Shown here piece after piece: positions 27,545 through 36,872 of a stretch of 64,000 nt of DNA. The notes under the pieces were generated by a model. The model saw nothing but the letters and a program-made list of their open reading frames with translations. It was not told where the DNA came from and made no database searches. The position numbers and the translations under genes were made by a program. Position 1 is the first letter of the stretch. Each line of letters begins with the position of its first letter. The stretch is from Thermalbibacter longus (lineage in GTDB: Bacteria > Chloroflexota > Chloroflexia > Thermomicrobiales > Thermomicrobiaceae): positions 62,001 through 126,000 of the forward strand of contig NZ_JAMSLR010000004.1 of NCBI RefSeq assembly GCF_023806485.1, given 5' to 3'.

Positions 27545-27593
27545 CGTATCCCTCCCTTGGCCAGTGCTTCCCTCCACTAGCTTTTCCATCCCA

Positions 27594-28322
27594 TCAGTGT
27601 CTCCGATCTGTCCGCCACGGCTCCACGACGATGGAGCCGTCGAGTACTCGTGCCAGGGCTGGCTGTTCCAAGAGCGCTCGCCCGGAGTCGGGCGCCCGGG
27701 CAACCAGCGAGCCGATGCGAAGCTGCGTCGGCATCAGCCGCAACGCCGCGATCATTGCATCATGATTCCCATGCATGCCGGCGTGAACCGTCCCGCGCAG
27801 CACGCCCCACACCAGGACGTCGCCGGCAGCGTAGACCTCGGCGCCGGGGTTGACGTCTCCGACGATCACGAGGTCGCCATCGCTCGAGATCGACATGCCG
27901 GAGCGGAGCGTCCGCCGGACATAGAGCGCGAGATGCTCCCCCTCGGCCGGAACGCCTCCGGGTGACGGTAGCGGCCGAACCGGCGAAGGTCCGTCCTCGC
28001 GATCCACCAGGCGGAGCGGATGAAACCCCCAGGAGCGCAGTAGCTCCCGATGCTCCGGCACGCTCGAGGTTACCGCCCGCAGCCGCACGCCGCGGTCGCT
28101 CAACAGATGCTGCAGCGCCACAATCTCTTCGAGATTCGGCTCCCGCCCGCCGTAGTCGACGATCAACTCGCCGTCGCGGAAGAAATCCCGCGCGCCGTCG
28201 ATGCTGCTGCGCACCTGGCTCAGCAGCATCGGGAGCGGTACGCCCGCCGGGAGTTGGAGCACGAGCCCATCCTGCGTTCCTCGTACCCGAACCTGACCGA
28301 CCTCGCGGCGCTTCTCGACCAT
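27594..28322 (-). CDS. minC: Septum site-determining inhibitor MinC
   Basis: This 242-residue protein has an N-terminal FtsZ-interacting domain (residues ~10-105), a Pro-rich linker (SPVRPLPSPGGVP) and a C-terminal beta-helix that dimerises and binds MinD (GDVNPGAEVYAAGDVLVWGVLRG). It blocks Z-ring formation away from midcell. It is the first of the three min genes and follows mrdA by about 60 nt on the same strand. Confidence 0.95.
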   Translation of the reverse strand: MVEKRREVGQVRVRGTQDGLVLQLPAGVPLPMLLSQVRSSIDGARDFFRDGELIVDYGGREPNLEEIVALQHLLSDRGVRLRAVTSSVPEHRELLRSWGFHPLRLVDREDGPSPVRPLPSPGGVPAEGEHLALYVRRTLRSGMSISSDGDLVIVGDVNPGAEVYAAGDVLVWGVLRGTVHAGMHGNHDAMIAALRLMPTQLRIGSLVARAPDSGRALLEQPALARVLDGSIVVEPWRTDRRH

Positions 28323-28384
28323 GCCATCTACCCCTTGCCTTCTTCGACCGACCTGTGAGGTCGCCTGGGGCCGAGCCTGGTCGC

Positions 28385-30616
28385 CTATCCCGAGCGGCCG
28401 AAGTAGGTCGCCAGGATCGCGTCGGCGACTGGCACGGCGAAGGTCGATCCTTCGCCTCCGTCACGGATCAAGACCAGTACCAGCACCTCCGGCGCATCGA
28501 ACGGAGCAAACGCCGCAAACCAGGCGTGCTTCTTCTCGTACCGCCCATCGACGGCCTGGCCATACTCCGCTGTCCCAGTCTTGCCGGCAATCGGGATAGC
28601 GTCCCCCGTGCGGATGAACTTTCCCTTCGCCGTCCCGTCCGTGACCACCCGGCGCATCGCTCGGCGCACCAGCTCGATGTGCTGCGGCTCGATGCCGAGC
28701 TGCCGGACGCGCTCAGGGGCGAACTCGCGTATCACGCTCCCAGATGAGTCGCGCAGCGCCCGCACTAGCCGCGGCCGGTAGTAGGATCCGCTATTCGCGA
28801 TGGCGGCCAATGCGCAGGCGAGCTGCAGTGGCGTGCACGCCAGATGCCCCTGGCCGATTGAGACGTTTATAGTATCACCGACCGACCAGTACTCTCGCAA
28901 CGTCTGGAACAGCCACAGTGGGTTCGGAACCACGCCGGCTGCCTCGCCGGCCAGCTCGATGCCGGTCGGCTGTCCAAAGCCGAATTCCTGGCGCAGATAG
29001 CGCTCGATGCGCTCGATGCCCAGCCCGGCGAAGTAGTGCGGCGTGGGGTCTCCTGGGAGATAGTAATGCAGCGGCTCGTCGTCGCCCTCCGGGACTTGAC
29101 CGGGCGCCCCCACATTGTAGAAGAAGACGTTGCATGAGTGGGTGATCGCGTCCTCGACGGTCACCGGCCCGTGCCCGCTGGCCAGCCAGCAGACGTAGAT
29201 GTTGCCTCCCTGCTCGTCGAAGACGGTCGGCACGCGGATCTGTCCGCGGCAGAGGAACGTCGTCCCGCTGTCGATGACTCCCTCTTGCAGGCCAGCGCAG
29301 GAAAGGATGGGCTTGATCGTCGATCCAGGAGGGAACGTGCCGCTGATCGCGAAGTTCACCAGCGGGGTGAATGGGTCGTTCAAGTAGGCCTCGTATTCAG
29401 CCTGGGTGATCCCCTCGGCGAAGCGCTGGTTATCGTAAGTCGGCAAACTCACTAGCGCCAGCAGCTCACCGTTGCGCGGATCAAGCACGATGGCGACGCC
29501 GGAGCCGACCGGCTCACGGCCTTCCTGGAGTGCTGCCCGGTTCGCCTGGTCGATCCCCTCGCGCAGCGCCTGCGTCACCGCGCGTTGCAGCTCGGCATCG
29601 ATCGTCAGCTCGACTGTGTAGCCGGGTCGCGGCTCTCGCCGCCGGTGGCGCAGCTCCGCGATCTCGACGCCGCGCGCGTCGGTCTGGATCCAGCGTCCGC
29701 CGCGCTGGCCGCGCAGCATGTCTTCCATCGCCTGCTCGACCCCGCCACGCCCGACGTAGTCATCGGGCAAGTACGGGTTACGCGGGTCATACCCACCGGC
29801 CTCCTCGAACTCCTCCTCGGAGATCGGGCCGACGTAACCGAGGATGTGCGCGAATTCAGGGCCAGCGGGATACTGGCGCACCAGCGTGTCGTCGCTTACA
29901 CGCACCCCTTGCAAGTACAGCTCGTTGGCCGCCAGCGCCAGTGCCAGATCATGAGGGACGTCCTGCTTCAACACTACTGGCTCGGCCGAACCGGCGTGCA
30001 GTTGTAGCAAGTAGTCGTAGCGGTTGAGCACGTGGACTCCTGGCAGCCGCTTGGCTAGCTCGCGTAGCCGGCTGGCCTCCTCCGGGCTGAGACGTTCCCG
30101 AATGAGAGCGAGCGGCCCCTCACCAGGGTCGAACACGGTGGCGACGAGGCTTGCGGGCTCCGCGCCCAGCGCCGCGGCCAGCTCGTCCAGGACCTCGCGC
30201 TCCGCCCCTCGCGGCAGTGCCGAGCGGCGGACCACCAGCACATCGTCCAGCCCGAGTGCCTCGATGAGCTGCGCGCGGATGGCTGCGCGGCGCGTCTCAT
30301 CGTCGGGCAACTGCCCGGGGATCACCGCGACCGACCAGCTCCGCCGGTTCTGTGCCAGGACGGCTCCATGTCGGTCGACGATCAAACCGCGTGGGGCGCG
30401 GAGCGGCTCGAAGCGGATGATGTTTCCCTCGGCCTGGACCTGGTACTGCTGGGTGTCACGAACCTGCATTTGCCAGAGCTTGCCGATGACGGCACCGAAC
30501 CCGCCGAGCATCAGCCCGCGGAGCAGAAAGGCGCGGCGCGTCAGGCGTCGCTCACCGCTCTCCTGAGGATCCTCGATCCGGCCCCGCCGTCGCTCGTGCG
30601 GCGGAGCGAGTTCCAT
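28385..30616 (-). CDS. mrdA: Penicillin-binding protein 2 (elongation transpeptidase)
   Basis: This 743-residue class B PBP has a short cytoplasmic tail, one membrane anchor near residues 30-50 (RGLMLGGFGAVIGKL), the dimerisation domain, and the transpeptidase domain. The three active-site motifs are STIK near residue 432, SCN near 495 and KTG near 674. It crosslinks peptidoglycan with RodA during cell elongation. ATG at 30616 lies 4 nt after the mreD stop. No rodA gene is adjacent. Confidence 0.94.
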   Translation of the reverse strand: MELAPPHERRRGRIEDPQESGERRLTRRAFLLRGLMLGGFGAVIGKLWQMQVRDTQQYQVQAEGNIIRFEPLRAPRGLIVDRHGAVLAQNRRSWSVAVIPGQLPDDETRRAAIRAQLIEALGLDDVLVVRRSALPRGAEREVLDELAAALGAEPASLVATVFDPGEGPLALIRERLSPEEASRLRELAKRLPGVHVLNRYDYLLQLHAGSAEPVVLKQDVPHDLALALAANELYLQGVRVSDDTLVRQYPAGPEFAHILGYVGPISEEEFEEAGGYDPRNPYLPDDYVGRGGVEQAMEDMLRGQRGGRWIQTDARGVEIAELRHRRREPRPGYTVELTIDAELQRAVTQALREGIDQANRAALQEGREPVGSGVAIVLDPRNGELLALVSLPTYDNQRFAEGITQAEYEAYLNDPFTPLVNFAISGTFPPGSTIKPILSCAGLQEGVIDSGTTFLCRGQIRVPTVFDEQGGNIYVCWLASGHGPVTVEDAITHSCNVFFYNVGAPGQVPEGDDEPLHYYLPGDPTPHYFAGLGIERIERYLRQEFGFGQPTGIELAGEAAGVVPNPLWLFQTLREYWSVGDTINVSIGQGHLACTPLQLACALAAIANSGSYYRPRLVRALRDSSGSVIREFAPERVRQLGIEPQHIELVRRAMRRVVTDGTAKGKFIRTGDAIPIAGKTGTAEYGQAVDGRYEKKHAWFAAFAPFDAPEVLVLVLIRDGGEGSTFAVPVADAILATYFGRSG

Positions 30617-30620
30617 TCGC

Positions 30621-31118
30621 TTACCGCGACGGCGCACGGCGCATCCCCGACCTCTCCAGCGCGACGATCGCACCGTAGACCAGCGGTACGACCGCGACGT
30701 TCAGCAGTGCAGTCAGCCCGGCCACGCGTAACACCACGTCGATCGGCGGTCTGGTACCGAGTGCCCACTGCAGGGCTACCGCGACGAGGTGGCTAGCGAG
30801 CGTGGCCAGTATGACCAGCCCCATTGGGCTGACCAGATCGCTCCGAAACAGCCGGCGGCGTGCCAGGCCACCGATAACTGCCACCAGCAGTAGCCCCAGT
30901 CCGTGCGAGCCGAGTGGCTCCAGCGTCAGGAAATCGAGAGCGAACCCGGCGAGGGCGGCCCAGATCATGCCGGCGGCGACGCCGCCCAGGCTGCTGGAGA
31001 CCAGCACCAGCCCGAGTACCAGATCTGGGCCAACCTCGAGGGGATTTGCTTTTGGCAAGAGGGTAACCTGCACGGTGGCTGTTCCCACCAGCAGGAGGGC
31101 GAAGAGGAGGCGCTTCAC
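30621..31118 (-). CDS. mreD: Rod shape-determining protein MreD
   Basis: This small polytopic membrane protein of 165 residues has about five helices, including VGPDLVLGLVLVSSSLGG, a typical MreD loop, and GFALDFLTLEPLGSHGL. It links MreBC to the elongasome. mreB and mreC normally precede it, but here the upstream side is a divergent promoter region, so those genes must lie elsewhere. It is the first gene of the mreD-mrdA-minCDE-mce-mutA run. Confidence 0.85.
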   Translation of the reverse strand: MKRLLFALLLVGTATVQVTLLPKANPLEVGPDLVLGLVLVSSSLGGVAAGMIWAALAGFALDFLTLEPLGSHGLGLLLVAVIGGLARRRLFRSDLVSPMGLVILATLASHLVAVALQWALGTRPPIDVVLRVAGLTALLNVAVVPLVYGAIVALERSGMRRAPSR

Positions 31119-31507
31119 TGCCGGTCACGGTCCCCCACCAACCACTGCACCTCGGTCGACTATCGTATCACATCACCGGCGAGTCCCTTTCGATCGGATG
31201 CCGAGAGCGCTCGTCTCCCCTTCTCTGCTCGTTTCTGGGCCATCCGGTGACCTCGCCGTGCATTGACGAGGACGATCGCTCCTCCGTATCCTTATGTCAT
31301 CGGATTGTCGTGACAGCCAGCGCGAGGACGCGCATCGAGACGCGAGGGAGCGGCAAGCGGCCAGCACTGAAGCGGTACAGGGCGGTGCCCGCCTGAGGCG
31401 AGACGCTCTTCCGGCTCACCGAGCCCCGCGATCCAGGCGGGTGACTCTGACCAGCATCGTCGATTCGTGCGCGCACCCATCGTACGCCAACCGTCCGGGG
31501 GTCAGCA
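31119..31507. other. Divergent intergenic region, mreD / glutamate synthase
   Basis: No gene is seen. Transcription must leave in both directions. No near-consensus promoter was found. On the plus strand several short GC-rich stems precede the first glutamate-synthase gene, suggesting a leader of up to 250 nt. Confidence 0.4.
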
Positions 31508-32911
31508 GTGGTCGCCGATAGACAGCCTCGCTACCGCCGCTACCGTATTGAGATTCGCCCGGCGCCGGATCTGGTGCGCCTCCCTCCTCGCTTCCGGGTC
31601 GAGGTCAAGAAGCATCGATTAATCAGTCTCGTCCTCAAGGAGCTCATCCACTACCGGGCGAACCTGCCAGTGGTGTTGAGCCGTCCGTGCGTCTACGGGG
31701 TGTTCTCCCGGCCGATCGGCGGTCTCGCTCCCAAGGAGGAGCTCTGCGTCGGGTGCCTGCGCTGCACCGTCCAGTATCCAGAGGTCGTCCAGATCTACCC
31801 GAATCCGGAGCGGGAGCGGCTCGGGGACTCCTACCTCGGGCCCGCATGTGTCGACACGCTGCTCTACGAGGCCCGCACCGGCCACGTTCCTGTACGCGGA
31901 GCCGGCTACCGAGGGCCCTTCGGCGGAGCCGGCTGGGATGGCATGTGGACGGACATGTCGGAGATCGTCAGGCCCACTCGGGATGGCATCCATGGCCGGG
32001 AGTTCATCTCGACGGCAGTGGACATCGGCGAGAAGCCGGCGCTGCTCGCGTTCGACGAGCAGGGTCAGCCGGTCGGGACTCTGCCGAAGGTCATCACCCT
32101 TCAGGTGCCGTTCCTGTTCGATCGTCCGCCGCCGAGTGCCCGGTCGCGCCGCCTCCTGGAGATCCTGACACGGGCCGCGCGAGAGATCGACACTCTGGCG
32201 ATGGTGCCAATCGATCTGGCCATCCGGTTCGAGCTGGCTGGGCCATCCGTCGTCCCCGTCGTGGGGGAGGAGACCTGGCGCTGGCTCGGACAGTTGAACT
32301 GGCTGCCCCGCATGATCGCGCTCGAGGGCTGGGATCGGGAGCGCGTCGCCGAGCTGCGGCGCCGCCTTCCCGAGAGCATCCACTGCGCCCGCGTGCCGAT
32401 GGAGAGCGATGTTCTGGAGCTGCTGCGGCAGGGTGCCAGGGTCGTGCACCTGACGGCGGACTACCACGGCCGTCGCAACGGTCGATTCGTTATGGACTTG
32501 ATCCGGCAAGCACACCAGCGACTGGTGGATGCCGGCGTGCGCGAGGAGGTCACGCTGATCGGGAGCGGTGGGATCGTGATGGCCGAGCATGTGCCGAAGG
32601 CGATCATCTGCGGCCTCGATGCCGTCGCGCTCGACACGGCGCTCTGGGTGGCGCTGCAGGCCCGCTTCGCCGGTGAGTGCCGGGATCCGGAGACCGCGCT
32701 CGTCTCCTTCCCGCGGCTCGAGCCGGCTTGGGGCGTCCAGCGGCTCAAGAACCTGGCCGCCTCCTGGCGAGACCAGTTGCTCGAGGTGCTCGGCGCGATG
32801 GGACTGCGCGAGGTGCGGCGCCTGCGCGGTGAACTGGGTCGCTGCATGTGGCAGGCCGAGCTGGAGCGCGAGGCCTTCGCGGAGGTGGCTGGCTACTGTG
32901 CTGACGCGTAG
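31508..32911 (+). CDS. Glutamate synthase-like FMN-barrel protein (first of three)
   Basis: This 467-residue protein contains a TIM-barrel half related to the glutamate synthase/alpha-hydroxy-acid group: LIGSGGIVMAEHVPKAIICGLDAVALDT resembles the FMN-phosphate site. The N-terminal part has LCVGCLRCTVQYP, a Cys pair that could hold a cluster or metal, and GGAGWDGMWTDMSEIVRPTR. The standard catalytic iron-sulfur motif is missing, so it may be a structural or electron-transfer partner of the next gene, not the synthase itself. It starts at GTG. The next gene begins inside its last codons, indicating coupling. The exact role is unknown. Confidence 0.7.
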   Translation: MVADRQPRYRRYRIEIRPAPDLVRLPPRFRVEVKKHRLISLVLKELIHYRANLPVVLSRPCVYGVFSRPIGGLAPKEELCVGCLRCTVQYPEVVQIYPNPERERLGDSYLGPACVDTLLYEARTGHVPVRGAGYRGPFGGAGWDGMWTDMSEIVRPTRDGIHGREFISTAVDIGEKPALLAFDEQGQPVGTLPKVITLQVPFLFDRPPPSARSRRLLEILTRAAREIDTLAMVPIDLAIRFELAGPSVVPVVGEETWRWLGQLNWLPRMIALEGWDRERVAELRRRLPESIHCARVPMESDVLELLRQGARVVHLTADYHGRRNGRFVMDLIRQAHQRLVDAGVREEVTLIGSGGIVMAEHVPKAIICGLDAVALDTALWVALQARFAGECRDPETALVSFPRLEPAWGVQRLKNLAASWRDQLLEVLGAMGLREVRRLRGELGRCMWQAELEREAFAEVAGYCADA

Positions 32912-34238
32912 GGCGTCCGAGCAGTCGATTATCCGTAAGCATGAGGAGGCCCTACACCAGGGCTATCAGCGCTGGCCCACGCTCGACTTCGGGCTGCCGC
33001 CGGCAATGGGCGACGATCGCTGGCCCGCCGAGTTGATCCTGGCCACTTGGTTCCAAGCTGAGACTGGTCGCCCACCGGCGAATGGCCTGGAGTACCGGGT
33101 CGGCCGGTCAGGGGGTGGGTTCGACGCGCTCGACTTCCGCTTCTTGCCGCCTGAGCAGCAGCTTGCGGCGAGCGAGCCGGTTGATACGGTCATCCCGCTG
33201 AATCGCCGACCGGGCGACCGGGCCATCGAGATTCCGATCCCCTGGTACGGTGGCGGGATGTCCTTCGGCTCGGTCAGCGAGCAGATCATGCTCGCTCGAG
33301 CCAAGGCGGCGAGGGAGTGGCGCACCTTTACCTCGACCGGCGAGGGCGGCTATCCGGAGTCGCTCGTTCCCTACCGCGACCACGTGATCACCCAGATCGC
33401 GACCGGGATGTTCGGCGTGCGCGAGGAGACGATCCAGTGGGCGCCGATCGTGGAGTTCAAGTACGCGCAGGGGGCGAAACCCGGCTTGGGGGGACATCTC
33501 CTGGGTGATAAGGCCACTGTCGCGGTCGCCAGGATGCGGGAGAGCGTGCCCTGGGTCAGCCTCTTCTCGCCTTTCCCGTTCCACAGCGTCTATTCAGTTG
33601 AAGATCACAAGAAGCACATCGATTGGGTGCGGACGATCAACCCCGACGCGCTGGTCTCGGTCAAAGTGTCGACGCCGACCGATATCGACATGGTGGCCGT
33701 CGGGAGCTACTACGCCGGGGCCCACATCATCCACATCGATGGGGGCTATGGCGGCACCGGGGCGGCGCCGGAGATCGCCAAGAAGAACATCGCCATGCCG
33801 ATCGAACTCGCGCTGCCGCGAGTCCATCGCTTCCTCGCGCAGGAGGGGATCCGCGACGAAGTGGTCATCATGGCCAGTGGCGGTATCCGCACGGCCAACG
33901 ACATCGCCAAGGCGATCGCGCTGGGCGCCGACGGCTGCGTGCTCGGCACGACCGAGCTGGTGGCGCTCGGCTGCACGCGCTGCGGGAACTGCGAGCGCGG
34001 GCGCGGCTGCCCCTTCGGCTTGACCACGACCGACCCAGAGCTGTCGCAGCTCGTCGACCCCGACTGGGGCGCCGAGCGGCTCAGCCGGCTCTACGCCTCC
34101 TTCCAGGCGCAGCTCCGTGACATCCTTCGGCGTCTCGGGCTACGCAGCGTGCGCGAGCTCCGAGGCCGCGCCGACCTGCTGGTCTATCGCAAGCCGGGAG
34201 ATCCCGATGAGCAGGCAGACTCCATCGGATCAGGTTAG
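32898..34238 (+). CDS. Glutamate synthase FMN/synthase domain protein
   Basis: This 446-residue stand-alone synthase domain forms glutamate from 2-oxoglutarate and ammonia. Visible are GGGMSFGSVSEQ, STGEGGYPESL, QGAKPGLGGHL for 2-oxoglutarate/FMN contacts, VSVKVSTPTDID, HIDGGYGGTGAAP, IMASGGIRTANDIAKAIALGAD for FMN phosphate, and the Fe-S ligands CTRCGNCERGRGCPFG. It starts at GTG 32898, overlapping the previous gene by 14 nt. In canonical GltB this domain is fused to the glutaminase and GXGXG domains; here those are in the next gene, as in archaeal-type split enzymes. Confidence 0.9.
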   Translation: MLTRRASEQSIIRKHEEALHQGYQRWPTLDFGLPPAMGDDRWPAELILATWFQAETGRPPANGLEYRVGRSGGGFDALDFRFLPPEQQLAASEPVDTVIPLNRRPGDRAIEIPIPWYGGGMSFGSVSEQIMLARAKAAREWRTFTSTGEGGYPESLVPYRDHVITQIATGMFGVREETIQWAPIVEFKYAQGAKPGLGGHLLGDKATVAVARMRESVPWVSLFSPFPFHSVYSVEDHKKHIDWVRTINPDALVSVKVSTPTDIDMVAVGSYYAGAHIIHIDGGYGGTGAAPEIAKKNIAMPIELALPRVHRFLAQEGIRDEVVIMASGGIRTANDIAKAIALGADGCVLGTTELVALGCTRCGNCERGRGCPFGLTTTDPELSQLVDPDWGAERLSRLYASFQAQLRDILRRLGLRSVRELRGRADLLVYRKPGDPDEQADSIGSG

Positions 34239-36825
34239 GCTGGCTGAGTGCCTGCTCGCCTCGCGCCGGCCGCTCGTCGCCGGGCAGAAGGTGCCACTGC
34301 GCAAGGCTGAAGCCGAGGGGGGCTGCGGCGTCATCGGCATCGCCTCGAGCCAGCCGCTGGCCGGGAAGCATCTCCTGCAGGCACTCATCCAGATGCGCAA
34401 CCGCGGTAACGGCAAGGGTGGCGGGATCGCTGCCGCCGGGCTCGATCCAGCCTTCTTCGGGGTCTCGCCTCGTCTGCTGCAGAATGACTACCTGCTGGCC
34501 GTCGCTTACCTCGACCGCTCGGTTCGCCCCGAGGTGGAAGCTGGGTTCATCGAGCCGGTCTTCATCGTCGATCACGTCCACCGGCTCCGCGCGTTGCCGG
34601 ATTTCCACACCTTACCCGGCTTGGAGGTTCCCCCGCCGGAGGTGGTCTGCTACTTCGCCCGTGTTCGCCCCGAGGTTCGCGCGGCCTTCATGCGCGCGCA
34701 CGGCATCCCGGAGCGGCACGCCGAGGCGGCGGAGGACGAGATCGTCTACCAGAACACGTACCGGCTCAATCGCGCCTGGTATGCCGCGAGCGGCGAGAAG
34801 CGCGCATTCGTCCTCTCACACGGGAAGAACCTGCTGATCCTCAAGCTGGTCGGCCACGGCGACGACGTGGTGCGCTACTACCGGCTGGAGGAGCTGCACG
34901 CCCACGTCTGGATCGGGCACCACCGCTACCCGACCAAAGGGAAGGTCTGGCACCCGGGCGGCGCGCACCCGTTCCTCGGGATGCACGACGCGCTCGTCCA
35001 CAACGGGGACTTCGCCAACTACGCGTCCATCTGCGCCTACCTCGCCCAGCGCAACATCTATCCCCTGTTCTTAACCGACACGGAAGTGGCCGTGCTGGTC
35101 TTCGACCTTCTCCACCGGACTTACGGGTATCCGCTGGAGTACCTGATCGAGGCGATGGCCCCCACGACCGAGCGCGACTTCACCCTGTTGCCACCAGAGA
35201 AGCAGCGCGTCTACGGGATGCTCCAGACCGTCCACATACACGGCTCGCCCGACGGCCCCTGGTTCTTCCTGATCGCCCAGTCGGTCCCAGCGAGCCGGGC
35301 CTGCCGGTTGATCGGGATCACCGACACCTCGATGCTGCGGCCGCAGGTCTTCGCCCTCCAGCAGGGAGAACGCTCGATCGGCTTTGCCGCCTCGGAGAAG
35401 CAGGCGATCGATGCCGCGCTGGAGAGCATCGCGCAGGACGACCCGCGTGTCTGGCCCAGGGCCGACCTGTACTGGAACGCCCGCGGCGGCAGCCACACGG
35501 ATGGCGGCGCGTTCATCTTCACCGTGCAGTTCGACGGGAGCACCGGCGCAACGCCCACCTGCACCGACAAGTTCGGACGCCGCATCGCCCCGGACCCGCG
35601 CAAGCGGCCGCTCAGCGGTTGGCCGAGCGCGCCGGCCGTCGTCCAGAATGGCGCTCCGCCCGGCATCGACTTGGACGTGTCCCCCGAGGAGCTGTTCGCT
35701 CAACTGCGGGAGCGGCTGCCCGCCTGGGACTACGGCGAGGTCGCTGGGCTTCTGGCGTCGCTGGAGCGCCTCGCTGCCGGGAACGACGAGGACCGCGCGC
35801 GGGCCATCGCAGCCCTGACGCTGCTCGTCGACCGCCGCTACCCGACCGGAGCCATGAAGCGAAGCTGCGTCCTGGCGCTGGCCGATCGGAGACTGGCCGT
35901 CATAGTCGATCAGATCCGGCGCCGGCCGACGCCGGGGTATGCCTGGATGGGCTGGGAGAGCCCGCTGCCGTCGCCATTCGATGAGCGCACCATCCTGGTG
36001 ATCGATGCCCGCGGCTTTCCCTCGGAGGGGGAACACTCGCTGGCACGCGCCCTCGTGGCTGCCTACGAGCGCAGCTTCCGCAGCATCATCGTGGCGAACG
36101 TCCGTGGCCAGCGCTTCCTCGGCTGCGGGCTAGGGCCGAACTCGCACGGCGTACGGGTCGACGTCTACGGTTCCTCCGGTGATTACCTCGCCTCCGGACT
36201 GGACGGTGCCGAGATCGTGGTGCATGGCAGCGCCCAAGACCAGCTCGCCCAGATCATGAAGGACGGCACATTGATCGTCTACGGCGATGTCGGCCAGACG
36301 TTCGGCTACGCCGCCAAGGGTGGTCGCGCCTTCATCCTCGGGAATGCTGCCGGGCGGCCGCTGATCAATGCGGTCGGCCGGCCGCGCGTCGTGATCAACG
36401 GCACCTGCCTGGACTATCTCGCCGAGTCGTTCATGGCCGGCGATCCGCTGGAGGGCGGTGGCTTCGCGATCCTCAACGGGGTGGCCTTCGACGAGGACGG
36501 CCGGCTGCACGAGCTCGACACGCCGTATCCCGGTGGCAACCTCTTCTCCCTGGCCTCTGGCGGAGCGATCTACGTGCGTGACCCGCGGGGCCTCCTCGAC
36601 GAGAGCCAGCTCAACGGCGGCGAGTTCGCTGCGCTGACGGCGGAGGACTGGGCGTTGATCCGGCCTTACCTCGAGGAGAACGAGCGTCTCTTTGATATCC
36701 CGGTGGACTTCCTGCTCAGCGTGGACGGGCGCCGGCTGCGGCCAGAGCAGGTCTACCGCAAGATCCGGCCCGCCGGCCACGAGGCGCTCATGCCAGAAGA
36801 AGCCTGGATCAAGCGCATGGCGTGA
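34207..36825 (+). CDS. Glutamate synthase glutaminase (GATase II) fused to GXGXG domain
   Basis: This 872-residue protein begins with about 39 residues that look like a propeptide, after which Cys40 (EGGCGVIGI) would be the N-terminal nucleophile of a class II amidotransferase. Glutamine-site motifs HHRYPTKGKV and HPFLGMHDALVHNGDFANY follow. From about residue 595 the GXGXG beta-helix of glutamate synthase appears (NVRGQRFLGCGLGPNSHGV, GDVGQTFGYAAKGGRAFILG). The FMN domain normally between them is absent and encoded by the preceding gene. It starts at ATG with GGGAG upstream and overlaps the previous gene by 32 nt. It supplies ammonia to the synthase subunit. Confidence 0.9.
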   Translation: MSRQTPSDQVRLAECLLASRRPLVAGQKVPLRKAEAEGGCGVIGIASSQPLAGKHLLQALIQMRNRGNGKGGGIAAAGLDPAFFGVSPRLLQNDYLLAVAYLDRSVRPEVEAGFIEPVFIVDHVHRLRALPDFHTLPGLEVPPPEVVCYFARVRPEVRAAFMRAHGIPERHAEAAEDEIVYQNTYRLNRAWYAASGEKRAFVLSHGKNLLILKLVGHGDDVVRYYRLEELHAHVWIGHHRYPTKGKVWHPGGAHPFLGMHDALVHNGDFANYASICAYLAQRNIYPLFLTDTEVAVLVFDLLHRTYGYPLEYLIEAMAPTTERDFTLLPPEKQRVYGMLQTVHIHGSPDGPWFFLIAQSVPASRACRLIGITDTSMLRPQVFALQQGERSIGFAASEKQAIDAALESIAQDDPRVWPRADLYWNARGGSHTDGGAFIFTVQFDGSTGATPTCTDKFGRRIAPDPRKRPLSGWPSAPAVVQNGAPPGIDLDVSPEELFAQLRERLPAWDYGEVAGLLASLERLAAGNDEDRARAIAALTLLVDRRYPTGAMKRSCVLALADRRLAVIVDQIRRRPTPGYAWMGWESPLPSPFDERTILVIDARGFPSEGEHSLARALVAAYERSFRSIIVANVRGQRFLGCGLGPNSHGVRVDVYGSSGDYLASGLDGAEIVVHGSAQDQLAQIMKDGTLIVYGDVGQTFGYAAKGGRAFILGNAAGRPLINAVGRPRVVINGTCLDYLAESFMAGDPLEGGGFAILNGVAFDEDGRLHELDTPYPGGNLFSLASGGAIYVRDPRGLLDESQLNGGEFAALTAEDWALIRPYLEENERLFDIPVDFLLSVDGRRLRPEQVYRKIRPAGHEALMPEEAWIKRMA

Positions 36826-36834
36826 TGGAATTCC

Positions 36835-36872
36835 TGGGTGAGGCTGAGGTTTTATAGCCTCAGCCTCACCCA
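36835..36872. terminator. Bidirectional terminator between glutamate synthase and methyltransferase
   Basis: A perfect 15-bp stem (TGGGTGAGGCTGAGG and its complement) with an 8-nt AT-rich loop separates the convergent units. The methyltransferase stop codon sits inside the loop. It is strong enough to act in both directions. Confidence 0.8.
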
